From contig JACKPU010000004.1 in the NCBI GenBank assembly GCA_024233285.1, forward strand, positions 1-64,000: a stretch of 64,000 bases of DNA, in the 5' to 3' direction. The DNA is from Opitutaceae bacterium. GTDB lineage: Bacteria; Verrucomicrobiota; Verrucomicrobiia; Opitutales; Opitutaceae. The notes beneath the pieces were generated by a model. The model did no database searches, was not told the origin of the DNA, and was given only the letters and a program-made list of their open reading frames with translations. The first letter of the stretch is position 1. The number at the start of each line of letters is the position of its first letter. This document shows, one piece after another, positions 7,345-15,599 of this stretch. Both the position numbers and the translations under genes were made by a program.

Positions 7345-8640
7345 TCAAGTCAGCATGCCGGCGATGGTGGCGGCCATGAAACAGGCGAGGCTGGCGCCGA
7401 TCAGGGCCTTGACCCCGAGTTTGGCCAGGTTCTCGCGCTGCGCGGGGGCGATGGCACCGATGCCGCCGATCTGGATGCCGATGGACACGATGTTGGCAAA
7501 GCCCGCGAGCGCGTAGGTGATGATCATCAGGTTGCGCGGATCGTTGTAGGAACCGGCGGCCTTCAGGTCGGCGAGTTGGAGGAAGGCGACGAATTCGTTG
7601 AGTGCCGTGCGGGTGCCGAGGAGGGCGCCGGACTGCAACAGGGCGTCGTTGCTGATGCCCATCAGCCAGGCGATCGGCGCGAACAGGATGCCGAGCAGGA
7701 ACTCCAACGAGAAGGTTTGGAACGTGCCGTTCGTGACCGACGCAACCCACGCGTTGAGGCCGAGTGGATCGCCGAGCCACGCGGCGAGCACGTAATTGAC
7801 GAGCGCGACCAAGGCGGTGAACACGACCAGCATGCCGCCGACATTGACTGCGAGCTTGATGCCATCGGTCGTGCCGGTGCAGACCGCATCAAGCAAGTTG
7901 GCGCCGATGCGATCGCGATTGATGTTCAGGCTCGTGTCCACCGGGTCGGTTTGCGGCACGAGGATCTTGGCAAAAATCAGCGCGGCGGGGGCGGAGATCA
8001 CGGACTTGGTGATCAGGTGCGCGGCGAAGATCGCCTGCTGCACCGGATCCGTGCCGCCCAGCATGGTGATGTAGATAAGCAGCACGCCGCCTGCGACCGT
8101 GGTCATGCCGCCGACCATGACGCAGTGCATTTCCGAACGCGTCATGCTGTTGAGATAGGGTTTGATCAGCAGCGGCGCCTCGGTCTGGCCGAGAAACACG
8201 TTGGCCGAGGCGCTGAGCGTTTCCGGTCCGGACAGCCGCATCGTTTTCGTCATCACCCAGGCCAGCGCCCAGACGATCTTTTGCAGCACGCCGAGGTAAT
8301 ACAGCGCGGCGGTGATCGCGGAGAAAAAGATGATGGTGGGCAGGATGCTCAGGCCGAAAACCACGCCGTGCTTTTCCACGTCCACCAGCGAGCCGAACAG
8401 AAACGCGGTGCCGGCATTGGTGAAATCGAGCAGTTTGACGAAGCCCCGGCCGATCAGATCGACCGCGGCGCGCACCGGCGGCGCATAGATGACCAGCGCG
8501 GCGAAAATGAATTGGAGCAGGACCCCGATGCCCACGACGCGCCAATTGATGGCGCGTCGATTTTCGCTCAATAACCAGGCGATGCCGAGGAAAGCCGCCA
8601 TGCCGATCAATCCGCGGAAAATGTGGGTGAGTTGATCCAT
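7345..8640 (-). CDS. Concentrative nucleoside transporter (NupC/CNT family)
   Basis: A 431-residue inner-membrane protein of the usual CNT length. An N-terminal helix pair and gate domain are followed by the transport core with GQTEAPLLIKPYL, the conserved nucleoside/cation-binding loop, and GGMTTVAGGVLLIY. Two hairpins and about eight to ten helices are readable by hydrophobicity. Members import nucleosides with Na+ or H+; the ion cannot be read safely. It is divergent from the gamma-carbonic-anhydrase-like gene, with a 62-bp shared upstream region. No nucleoside catabolic gene adjoins, but thymidine kinase lies 25 kb away. Confidence 0.92.
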   Translation of the reverse strand: MDQLTHIFRGLIGMAAFLGIAWLLSENRRAINWRVVGIGVLLQFIFAALVIYAPPVRAAVDLIGRGFVKLLDFTNAGTAFLFGSLVDVEKHGVVFGLSILPTIIFFSAITAALYYLGVLQKIVWALAWVMTKTMRLSGPETLSASANVFLGQTEAPLLIKPYLNSMTRSEMHCVMVGGMTTVAGGVLLIYITMLGGTDPVQQAIFAAHLITKSVISAPAALIFAKILVPQTDPVDTSLNINRDRIGANLLDAVCTGTTDGIKLAVNVGGMLVVFTALVALVNYVLAAWLGDPLGLNAWVASVTNGTFQTFSLEFLLGILFAPIAWLMGISNDALLQSGALLGTRTALNEFVAFLQLADLKAAGSYNDPRNLMIITYALAGFANIVSIGIQIGGIGAIAPAQRENLAKLGVKALIGASLACFMAATIAGMLT

Positions 8641-8702
8641 AAATCGGGGTGGGGTTGAGCAGGGAGCTTGCCGAAATCGCGTTGGCGCGCGAGAACCAAG
8701 TC

Positions 8703-9236
8703 ATGACTCCCGCCGAACGTCTTGCCCGTCATCTCAGCCGCACGCCGGACACGGCCGCCGCCCTGTTCGTCGCCGCGAACGCCACGATCAACGGCGATGT
8801 CGTGCTGGGCCCGCAGAGCAGCGTGTTTTACGGCGCGGTGTTGCGCGGCGACATCCATGAAATCCGCGTGGGCGAGGGCACCAACATTCAGGACAACGCG
8901 ATTGTGCATCTGGCGGATGACTTTGGCGCCTACATCGGCAAGTGGTGCACCGTCGGCCATGCGGCGATCGTGCATGCCTGCACTGTGGGCGACGAATGTC
9001 TGATCGGCATGGGGGCGACGATCCTCGACGGCGCGCGAATCGGCGCCCAATCGATCATCGGCGCCAACTCGCTCGTGCCGCAGGGCATGATCGTGCCGCC
9101 CGGTTCGATGGTCTACGGGTCGCCGGCCAAGGTGATTCGCCCGCTCAAACCGGAGGAAATCGCCGGCCTGAAGCCGTGGGCCGAAAAATACGTCGAAGTG
9201 GCGAAGGCCCACGCGGCCCGGCAGGCGGCGGGTTGA
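8703..9236 (+). CDS. Gamma-carbonic anhydrase family protein (left-handed beta-helix)
   Basis: A 177-residue hexapeptide-repeat protein. Repeats run from INGDVVLG to GANSLVPQGMIVPPGSMVYG. The gamma-CA signature is present: NIQDNAIVH, then IGKWCTVGHAAIVHACTVGD, whose histidines should bind Zn or Fe between subunits of a trimer. Such proteins (YrdA/PaaY-type) are carbonic anhydrases or CoA thioesterases. The frame is open from an ATG at 8649; I prefer 8703, where family homology begins. Confidence 0.9.
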   Translation: MTPAERLARHLSRTPDTAAALFVAANATINGDVVLGPQSSVFYGAVLRGDIHEIRVGEGTNIQDNAIVHLADDFGAYIGKWCTVGHAAIVHACTVGDECLIGMGATILDGARIGAQSIIGANSLVPQGMIVPPGSMVYGSPAKVIRPLKPEEIAGLKPWAEKYVEVAKAHAARQAAG

Positions 9237-9319
9237 GCAGCCGGGCTTATTTGCGCAGCTTTGCGCAAGATCTGAGTAGTGCCGCCGGACCGGTTGGTGT
9301 AAGGTAACGGCCAACCCTT

Positions 9320-9325
9320 AGGAGA
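9320..9325 (+). promoter_or_regulatory. Ribosome binding site of the DUF2892 gene
   Basis: AGGAGA lies 9 bases before the ATG at 9335. It is one of few canonical Shine-Dalgarno sequences in a window where most starts lack one, and fixes the start of the small gene. Confidence 0.75.
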
Positions 9326-9334
9326 ACCCATCCC

Positions 9335-9520
9335 ATGAAAGCAAATGTCGGCTCCATTGATCGCGTATTACGCATTATCGTCGGCCTCGTCATCCTCGGC
9401 GCGGGCTATTACTATCAAAGCTGGTGGGGCTTGGTCGGCTTGGTGCCGCTGCTCACCGGCATTTTCCGGTTTTGCCCCGCTTATCTGCCGTTTGGCCTGA
9501 GTTCCTGCGCCAAGAAATAA
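9335..9520 (+). CDS. DUF2892 small membrane protein (YgaP-like)
   Basis: A 61-residue protein with the DUF2892 pattern: MKANVGSIDRVLRIIVGL, a first helix with GLVILGAGYYY, and a second helix WWGLVGLVPLLTGIFRFCP leading to CPAYLPFGLSSC. In YgaP the same module anchors a rhodanese domain; here it stands alone. The two cysteines near the end are conserved in the family. Function is unknown. Confidence 0.88.
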   Translation: MKANVGSIDRVLRIIVGLVILGAGYYYQSWWGLVGLVPLLTGIFRFCPAYLPFGLSSCAKK

Positions 9521-9530
9521 GGCCGGGCGC

Positions 9531-10025
9531 TTAATCGCGCACGCGCGCCAACGTCGAGAACGTGTAGCGGTAGTTCGCGTCGGCAGATTCGCGCCGGTCG
9601 GTCTCGCGCCATTTGAGATTGCGCCATTCCGGGAAGAACGTGTCGCCCGGCACGTCGGCGTGGACGAGGGTGAGGTAAATGCGATCCGCCAGCGGCAGCG
9701 TCTCTTCATAAATGCGCTGACCGCCGCAGATCATGATCTCGCCCGGCAGCTCCTGCGCAATCGCGAGCGCCTCCGGGACATTGTTCGTAATCCGCACATT
9801 CGGTTGCGCGAGTGATTGGTTGCGGGTGATCACGACGGGTTTGCGGTTGTCATCCCGCACGCGCGGCCAGGTTTCGTAGCAGACCCGGCCAAGCACGACG
9901 GTTTGCCCGGCGGTCATCCGGTGAAAATGCGCCATGTCTTCCGGAATGCGCCACGGCAGCCGGCCGTGGTGACCGATCACGCGGTTTTCCGCGCAGGCGA
10001 CGATGAGGTTGAGCGGCTTCGGCAT
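9531..10025 (-). CDS. folA: Dihydrofolate reductase
   Basis: A 164-residue protein of normal DHFR length. It reduces dihydrofolate to tetrahydrofolate with NADPH. The signature LIVACAENRVIGHHGRLPWR leads into IPEDMAHFHRMT with the substrate-binding acidic residue, then VVLGRVCYETW, and GGQRIYEETLPLADRIYLT for NADPH binding. The frame is open to 10070, but the ATG at 10025 begins the family homology. It is convergent with the DUF2892 gene (10 bp apart). No thyA is present in the window. Confidence 0.93.
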   Translation of the reverse strand: MPKPLNLIVACAENRVIGHHGRLPWRIPEDMAHFHRMTAGQTVVLGRVCYETWPRVRDDNRKPVVITRNQSLAQPNVRITNNVPEALAIAQELPGEIMICGGQRIYEETLPLADRIYLTLVHADVPGDTFFPEWRNLKWRETDRRESADANYRYTFSTLARVRD

Positions 10026-10130
10026 GGTTCGAGTCACGACCGCGGCGGGCGGCCTGTCAAAAACAACCATCGCATGGCCATTTGTTCTCCGTCATTGCCT
10101 GCGGGGCGGGGATCGTTTTGTCATAAACGC

Positions 10131-11219
10131 ATGCTAATCGGAGTTCCCCAAGAAATTAAAATCGGCGAAACGCGAGTCTCGATGACGCCGAGTCTGTGCC
10201 GGCGTTGCGTTAAGCTCGGTGCCAAGGTGCTGGTTGAAAAGAATGCCGGCGTTAGCGCGGGTTTCACGGACGCGGAATACCGCGCGGCGGGCGCGCAGAT
10301 CACCAACTCGGCGCGCAAAGTCTGGCGCGAGGCTGACATGATTCTCAAGGTGAAGGAGCCGCTGCCCGCGGAATACGATCTCATGCGGCCCGGGCAGACG
10401 ATCTTCACCTACTTGCATTTGGCCGCCGGGCCGGAGCTCGCGAAAGTGCTGCTTAGGAAACGCATTCTCGGCATCGCCTACGAAACCGTCGAAGGCGTGG
10501 ACGGTTCCTATCCGCTGCTCAAGCCCATGTCGCAGATCGCGGGCCGCCTTTCCATTCAGATCGGCGCCTATCGGTTGCAATCGCAGCTCGGCGGTTCGGG
10601 TGTGCTGCTCGGCGGCATCCCCGGCGCGATGCCCGGTCACGTGGTGGTGATCGGCGCGGGCAACTCCGGCGCGCATGCCGTGCAAATGGCGGTCGGCATG
10701 GGCGCGCGCGTGACCGTGCTGGATGTGGACACGCGCAAACTGGAGGCACTCGATGCCGAATACCGCGGTCGCGTGGTCACGTTGATGTCGAACCCGGCCA
10801 ACATCGAAACGGAGGTGGCCGACGCGGACCTATTGATTGGCGCGGTGCTGATTCCCGCGGCGAAGGCCCCGATCGTGGTGACGCGGCGCATGGTCAAGAA
10901 GATGCGACCGGGCAGCGCGATTGTGGACATCGCCATCGATCAAGGCGGCTGCATCGAAACGATTCGCCCGACCTCGCACGAAAAACCCACTTACCTTGAG
11001 CACGGCGTCGTGCACTACGCCGTGCCGAACATGCCGGCATTGGTTGGCCGCACCTCGACCATCGGCCTGACGCAGGCGACCGAACCCTTCGTGGCCTTGC
11101 TCGTGCAAAAGGGCATCGAACGCGCCTTGAATGAGCATCGTGGACTCGCCGCCGGCGTGAACACGCGCGATGGCAGGATCACCTGCGAAGCCGTGGCGAA
11201 GGCGCTCGGTTACGCGTGA
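10131..11219 (+). CDS. ald: Alanine dehydrogenase
   Basis: A 362-residue protein that interconverts L-alanine with pyruvate and ammonia using NAD. MLIGVPQEIKIGETRVSMTP is the classical N-terminus; the NAD fold is GHVVVIGAGNSGAHAVQMAVGMGA followed by VTVLDVD. The C-terminus has PNMPALVGRTSTIGLTQAT. The start is the ATG at 10131; the frame is open upstream to 9816 but overlaps folA antisense. Its stop is 4 bp before the next start, so translation may be coupled to the DUF1570 genes, with no clear functional reason. Confidence 0.93.
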   Translation: MLIGVPQEIKIGETRVSMTPSLCRRCVKLGAKVLVEKNAGVSAGFTDAEYRAAGAQITNSARKVWREADMILKVKEPLPAEYDLMRPGQTIFTYLHLAAGPELAKVLLRKRILGIAYETVEGVDGSYPLLKPMSQIAGRLSIQIGAYRLQSQLGGSGVLLGGIPGAMPGHVVVIGAGNSGAHAVQMAVGMGARVTVLDVDTRKLEALDAEYRGRVVTLMSNPANIETEVADADLLIGAVLIPAAKAPIVVTRRMVKKMRPGSAIVDIAIDQGGCIETIRPTSHEKPTYLEHGVVHYAVPNMPALVGRTSTIGLTQATEPFVALLVQKGIERALNEHRGLAAGVNTRDGRITCEAVAKALGYA

Positions 11220-11223
11220 GCTT

Positions 11224-12753
11224 ATGACTTGCCGCCCCCGGCCGCTTGCGGTGGGTTGGGGCGTGCGTCGATTGGGCTTTATTTTCCTCTGTCTGGCGCT
11301 CGGCGTGGCCGGCGCGCGCGGAGCGGGCAAATGGATCACTGCGCAGACGGATAATTTCATTCTTTTCAGCAGCGCCTCCGAAGCAGAGTCCCGCGAATTG
11401 CTCGAGGACTTGGAGCGGTTGCGCGCCGTGCTGCGGAAAGGATTAAATCTGCCGCCCGCGCGCGAACCGGTCACTCGCGTCATGGCGTTCAACAGCCGGC
11501 GCGAGTTCAACCACTACAAGCCATTGTTTGAAGGAAAGACGAAGACTGACGTAGTGGGATATCATTCCGGCGGGGACGACGCGGCTTACATCGCGATCGA
11601 CCTTGGGAGCGCCGACCGGGCCAAGCGGACGATCTATCATGAGTATCTGCACCAAATGGCGTCAGTGCACGATTTGAACCTGCCGCTCTGGCTCAACGAA
11701 GGTTTCGCTGAATTCTACTCGACGTTTCGCATGAAGAAAGGGGAGGTGATTCTCGGCGATCCGATTGAGGAGCACGTGAGGTTTTTGCGGCAGGTGCGTG
11801 CGTTCAACGTGCGGGACTTGGTGGCGATTCGCGAGGATTCGCCCGCTTATAACGAGGGTTTCCGGCAGGGCGTGTTTTACGCGCAGTCCTGGGCGCTCGT
11901 GCATTATTTGCTATGCGGCAAATCCGCCCGGGACAATGCCGCGGGGCTGTCCCGCTACATGACGATGCGGCGCAGCGCGGTGCTGGATGGGGCCGACACC
12001 CAGCGGTTTGAGGCGGCCTTTGGAGCTGATTATGAGACGATCGAGAAGGAGCTCACCCGCTACCTGCGCGGTGGCCGCTACAATCGATACACCGGCGTGG
12101 TGGACACCGGTCCGCTGCCCGTGATTCCCACCTTCGTGGCGGCGGACCCTGCCGTGCTGGATTGCGCCCTGATCGAGTTGCAATGGCGGGCACAGCAGAC
12201 ACCGGCGGCGAAGTTTGAACTGCTGACCCTCGCCGAGGCCAACCCCACGCGGCCCGAGCCGCATGAATCACTGGGCGCGATTTCCTGGCGTGAGAATCAA
12301 TGGGAAGAGGCGGTGCGACACTGGCGGCGCGCCGCCGAACTCGGCAGCCGCAATCCGTGGATGCAAGTGCAAGTCGTGAAGCGGCAGATCACGGATTTTG
12401 TGACCAATCAGAATCTGGATTACCGTCTGCCGGACCCGCTGGCCGCGGGTTTGCGAGACCAACTTCTCCGGGCCTTGGAAATGAACGCGGACTACGGCGA
12501 TGCCTACGAACTGCTGGCGCTGACCGAGGCGTTTGCGGCGACTCCGGACATCGCCAATGTGAATCGCGTCCAGCGCCAAGCGGGCAAGATCGAGCGACCG
12601 CAGCGTCTTTTGCTCGCGCTGGCGATCCTGCGCTGGCGGGTGGGGGACACCGCGACCGGCCTGAAGATCCTGCAGGCGCTTGAGCAGGTGCCCGCAGTGC
12701 CACCGACGGTCCAAGCCATGGCGCTTAAGTTGCGGTATCGGCTGCAAAACTGA
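11224..12753 (+). CDS. DUF1570-type HExxH metallopeptidase-like protein, copy 1
   Basis: A 509-residue exported protein (signal helix near residues 17-33). The N-terminal half holds His139-Glu140 and His143 (IYHEYLHQM), then LPLWLNEGFAEFYS with Glu159, the gluzincin arrangement of a zinc peptidase. The C-terminal half is helical with TPR-like pairs (EPHESLGAISWRENQWEEAVRHWRRAAELG). The catalytic set looks intact, so a periplasmic or secreted peptidase is likely, but substrate is unknown. It starts 4 bp after ald and is followed 14 bp later by a paralogue with the same layout. Confidence 0.78.
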   Translation: MTCRPRPLAVGWGVRRLGFIFLCLALGVAGARGAGKWITAQTDNFILFSSASEAESRELLEDLERLRAVLRKGLNLPPAREPVTRVMAFNSRREFNHYKPLFEGKTKTDVVGYHSGGDDAAYIAIDLGSADRAKRTIYHEYLHQMASVHDLNLPLWLNEGFAEFYSTFRMKKGEVILGDPIEEHVRFLRQVRAFNVRDLVAIREDSPAYNEGFRQGVFYAQSWALVHYLLCGKSARDNAAGLSRYMTMRRSAVLDGADTQRFEAAFGADYETIEKELTRYLRGGRYNRYTGVVDTGPLPVIPTFVAADPAVLDCALIELQWRAQQTPAAKFELLTLAEANPTRPEPHESLGAISWRENQWEEAVRHWRRAAELGSRNPWMQVQVVKRQITDFVTNQNLDYRLPDPLAAGLRDQLLRALEMNADYGDAYELLALTEAFAATPDIANVNRVQRQAGKIERPQRLLLALAILRWRVGDTATGLKILQALEQVPAVPPTVQAMALKLRYRLQN

Positions 12754-12767
12754 TTTCACCTTCGCCT

Positions 12768-14273
12768 ATGAAAATACTGATTCGAATCACCCTGATGTTT
12801 GCGGTGGCGTTATCATGGAGTGAAACGGCGGCGGCACCGCGCCGATCGTGGAATTACGCCCAGTCGGAGAACTTCGAGATGATGACTTCCGCCAGTGTGG
12901 GGGATTCGCGCGAGTTGCTGGCGGACTTTGAAGAGTTTCATGCCCTGTTGCAGGCGGCGTTCGGGCAGCCGCGCATTGCGAAGAAGCGCACGACGCTGGT
13001 CGTTTTCGAATACCAAGAGGATTTCGAGCCCTACAAGCCGCTCACGGAAGAGGGGCAAAGGCGTAATGTGGCCGCCTATTTTCTGGGGCATCCGGAAGAG
13101 TCTTTGATCGCGATGGTGGCTGGTCCGGCAAGCGCAAGAGAAGTGCGTGAAACGGTCTACCACGAATACGTGCACCACTTTTTCGACCTCATGGGTTACA
13201 AGCTGCCACTATGGCTGAATGAGGGACTGGCTGATCTGTTCTCGACGATGCAGATCAAGCGCAACCGTTTGGAATTGGGTCACGCGAAAATCGGATACAT
13301 GAACGCCATGTTGAGCACGTGGGATTTGGACTGGCTTTTCAGTGTGGGGAAAGGGTCGGACTCCTATCATGGCGGCATCGCCCAGCAGCAGTTTTATGCC
13401 CAGTCTTGGGCCTTGGTTCATTTTTGGTTCTGCAGTCCTGAAATGTTTCCGAGCTACCTGAAGTTTTTGGATCTAATTGAAAATTCGGGCAAAGATTCGG
13501 CTGAATGCATGGAAGAGGCGTTTGGCATGAACACGGAGCAGATGAAAGACGCGTTGGACGCCTATTTGAAGAAAGGGCGCTATCAACTGCGTCAGTTGCC
13601 ATTGGCCGAGAAGCCGGAGCGGAAACGTTACGCTTTTCGCCGGGCGACGGACTTTGAACAGGAGCTTACGCTGCTGAATCTGGAGGCCCGGGCGTTGGGT
13701 TTGGTCGAGAGTGAGATCAAGCTGATCGAACTGGCCGAACGTTATCCGGCAGAGCCGCGGCCTTACGAAATTCTCGCGGCGCTGGCCGGTCGAAAGGGCA
13801 AGGCACAAGAACGGCTAGACTATTACGCCAAAGCCGTCGCGTTGGGCTCGCGTAATTCACAGGTGCACGTGCTGCGTGCAGGGTTGGCTTTGTCGCGCGT
13901 CGATGTCGGCAGTTCGCTCGATTATCGGATGCCGGAAGACCAGGCGGAACCGCTAAGGGAAAGCCTGCGCACGGCCTTTGCCGCCAACCCCAACCACGAT
14001 GCGATCATTGACCTGCTGGCCTACTTGGAATCCGTGGCCGCCAAACCCAAGCTTTCGAGCGTGGAACTGGTGCAAAAGCAGGTGAAGGGTATGCGTGATT
14101 CGCGCGAAGCCTTGCTCTCGCTGGCGGTGATCCGCTGGCGGATTAAAGACCATGCCACAGCGGAGGCCATCTTGGGCATGCTGCGTGGCCGCAAGCCGCT
14201 CGAAGGCGGGGCAATGCAGCGCATGGAGCTGCTTGAAGCGCGCTTGGGATTGAGTGCGACCGCAGCGCAGTGA
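12768..14273 (+). CDS. DUF1570-type HExxH metallopeptidase-like protein, copy 2
   Basis: A 501-residue paralogue of the previous protein, with a signal peptide (MFAVALSWSETAAA). Motifs line up: NYAQSENFEMMTSASVGDSR near 29-48, His132-Glu133-His136 (VYHEYVHHF), and LPLWLNEGLADLFS with Glu152. A TPR-like C-terminal half follows (AEPRPYEILAALAGRKGKAQER). Sequence is clearly diverged from copy 1, so the duplication is not recent. A strong bidirectional terminator follows. Confidence 0.78.
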   Translation: MKILIRITLMFAVALSWSETAAAPRRSWNYAQSENFEMMTSASVGDSRELLADFEEFHALLQAAFGQPRIAKKRTTLVVFEYQEDFEPYKPLTEEGQRRNVAAYFLGHPEESLIAMVAGPASAREVRETVYHEYVHHFFDLMGYKLPLWLNEGLADLFSTMQIKRNRLELGHAKIGYMNAMLSTWDLDWLFSVGKGSDSYHGGIAQQQFYAQSWALVHFWFCSPEMFPSYLKFLDLIENSGKDSAECMEEAFGMNTEQMKDALDAYLKKGRYQLRQLPLAEKPERKRYAFRRATDFEQELTLLNLEARALGLVESEIKLIELAERYPAEPRPYEILAALAGRKGKAQERLDYYAKAVALGSRNSQVHVLRAGLALSRVDVGSSLDYRMPEDQAEPLRESLRTAFAANPNHDAIIDLLAYLESVAAKPKLSSVELVQKQVKGMRDSREALLSLAVIRWRIKDHATAEAILGMLRGRKPLEGGAMQRMELLEARLGLSATAAQ

Positions 14274-14289
14274 AAGTGAGCAGAAAGCA

Positions 14290-14315
14290 AAACGGCTCCC
14301 ATCGGGGAGCCGTTT
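14290..14315. terminator. Bidirectional rho-independent terminator
   Basis: AAACGGCTCCC, ATCG, GGGAGCCGTTT forms an 11-bp stem with A-rich and T-rich flanks. It lies between the convergent ends of the second peptidase-like gene (14273) and the cyclophilin gene (14338), so it can serve both. Confidence 0.85.
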
Positions 14316-14337
14316 GCCTTGAATCAGGGTGAGCGGT

Positions 14338-14853
14338 TCAGGCCGCGACGATCTCGATCGATTTCACTTCGACGCGATCGATCGGGGTGCTCTTCTCGCC
14401 GCCACCGCCGCTTTGCGTGGGGACCGTGGCGATGCGTTCGAGCACATCGTCCCCGGCGATCAACTCACCGAAGGCGGTGTATTGGCGGTCGAGAAAGCGG
14501 GCGTCGCCGTGGCAGATGAAGAACTGCGAGCCGGCGGAATCGGGATGAGCCGAGCGGGCCATGGAGATGACACCGCGGACGTGCGACTTGGGATTGAACT
14601 CGGCCTTGATCTTGTAGCCGGGACCACCGGTGCCGGGCATGCCGGTTTCGCCTTCCTTGGTGTTGGGACAGCCGCCTTGGATCATGAAGCCCTTGATGAT
14701 GCGGTGAAACGCGGTGCCGTTGTAGAAGCCCTCGCGGGCGAGTTTCTTGAAGTTCTCCACCGTTTTCGGCGCGACGTCGGGCCAGAAGGCGAGCGTCATG
14801 TCACCGTAGGAGGTCTTGATGATGGCGTTTTCTGCGGGTGCGGTGTTACTCAT
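14338..14853 (-). CDS. Cyclophilin-type peptidyl-prolyl cis-trans isomerase
   Basis: A 171-residue cytoplasmic cyclophilin (no signal peptide). The core is readable: FYNGTAFHRIIKGFMIQGG with the catalytic Arg, then GVISMARSAHPDSAGSQFFI and YTAFGELIAGDDVLERI. It speeds proline isomerisation during folding. The frame is open to 14922; the ATG at 14853 begins the family homology. It follows gmhA on the same strand after about 80 bp. Confidence 0.93.
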   Translation of the reverse strand: MSNTAPAENAIIKTSYGDMTLAFWPDVAPKTVENFKKLAREGFYNGTAFHRIIKGFMIQGGCPNTKEGETGMPGTGGPGYKIKAEFNPKSHVRGVISMARSAHPDSAGSQFFICHGDARFLDRQYTAFGELIAGDDVLERIATVPTQSGGGGEKSTPIDRVEVKSIEIVAA

Positions 14854-14932
14854 GGAACGGTCAGCGAACCGCTCCGTAAGGCTGGTCGCAAGAACCAAAA
14901 CGCGGCGCGGGGCCGGCCGCAAAATCGACCGT

Positions 14933-15490
14933 TCAGGCGTAGGCCTTGTCGATCAGCTCGCAGAAATGATGGATAAGGAAGAGGTGGGCTTCCTGGCACG
15001 CGGCGCCGCTGTCACTGGGCATGATGAGATCGACGGTGGCGAGGCCCTTGGCCTTGCCGCCGCCACGCCCGAGAAAGGCGATGCTGTTGAGTTCGAGATT
15101 CCGGGCTTCGTGGAGCGCGGCGACGATGTTGGCGGAATTGCCGCTGGAGGTGAGGGCGACGACGAGATCGCCGGGGCGGGCGAGTCCGGCGATTTGGCGG
15201 GCGAAGACTTGATCGTAGCCGTAATCGTTGCCGATGCAGGTGACGAGCGAGCCGTCGGAGGACAGCGCGATCGCGGGCAGGGAAGCGCGGTTCTTTTGGT
15301 AGCGGCCGACGAGTTCGGTGGAAAAATGGGCGGCCTCCGCGGCGCTCCCGCCGTTGCCGCAAATGAGCAGCTTCTTGTCGTGGCGGAGGGTGTCCAATAT
15401 CAACCGGGCCGCCTCGTCGATGGCGGGACGAATGCTGGACAATGCTTGCAGGGTGCGGACGGATTCGGCCAGGGACGCTTCGAAAGTCAT
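14933..15490 (-). CDS. gmhA: Phosphoheptose isomerase (SIS domain)
   Basis: A 185-residue SIS-domain protein that converts sedoheptulose 7-phosphate to heptose 7-phosphate for LPS core. LLICGNGGSAAEAAHFSTELVG is the GmhA signature, with SSDGSLVTCIGNDYGYDQVF and VVALTSSGNSANIV following, and SGAACQEAHLFLIHHFCELID at the end carrying zinc-site residues. The start at 15490 fits family length. Upstream is a repeat-filled gap shared with divergent recF. A related DiaA-like role is possible but the motif set favours GmhA. Confidence 0.85.
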   Translation of the reverse strand: MTFEASLAESVRTLQALSSIRPAIDEAARLILDTLRHDKKLLICGNGGSAAEAAHFSTELVGRYQKNRASLPAIALSSDGSLVTCIGNDYGYDQVFARQIAGLARPGDLVVALTSSGNSANIVAALHEARNLELNSIAFLGRGGGKAKGLATVDLIMPSDSGAACQEAHLFLIHHFCELIDKAYA

Positions 15491-15506
15491 GGACGGAATA
15501 GTAGTG

Positions 15507-15590
15507 AGTAGCGGGTGGCGGGTAGCGAGCATTTTGCGGGCGATGCCGCGGTATTTTCTACTCGCTACCCACGGTTCGCTACCCGCTACT
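15507..15590. repeat. Imperfect long inverted repeat of GTAGCG words between gmhA and recF
   Basis: The left arm (15507-15529) repeats GTAGCGGG/GTAGCGAG words, and the right arm (15561-15590) carries CTCGCTACCC and CGCTACCCGCTACT, its reverse complement with one extra word. The whole fills the divergent promoter region, ending ten bases before the recF start. Confidence 0.75.
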
Positions 15591-15599
15591 TTTCAAGCC

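Noticed and set aside
7288..8574. A 428-codon frame opposite the nucleoside transporter
   Set aside because: Very high charge and His/Gln content, antisense to a clear membrane protein.
9250..9316. Small inverted repeats (TTGCGC..GCGCAA and GGTTGG..CCAACC) before the DUF2892 gene
   Set aside because: Stems of six bases with no T-run are too common to call without support.
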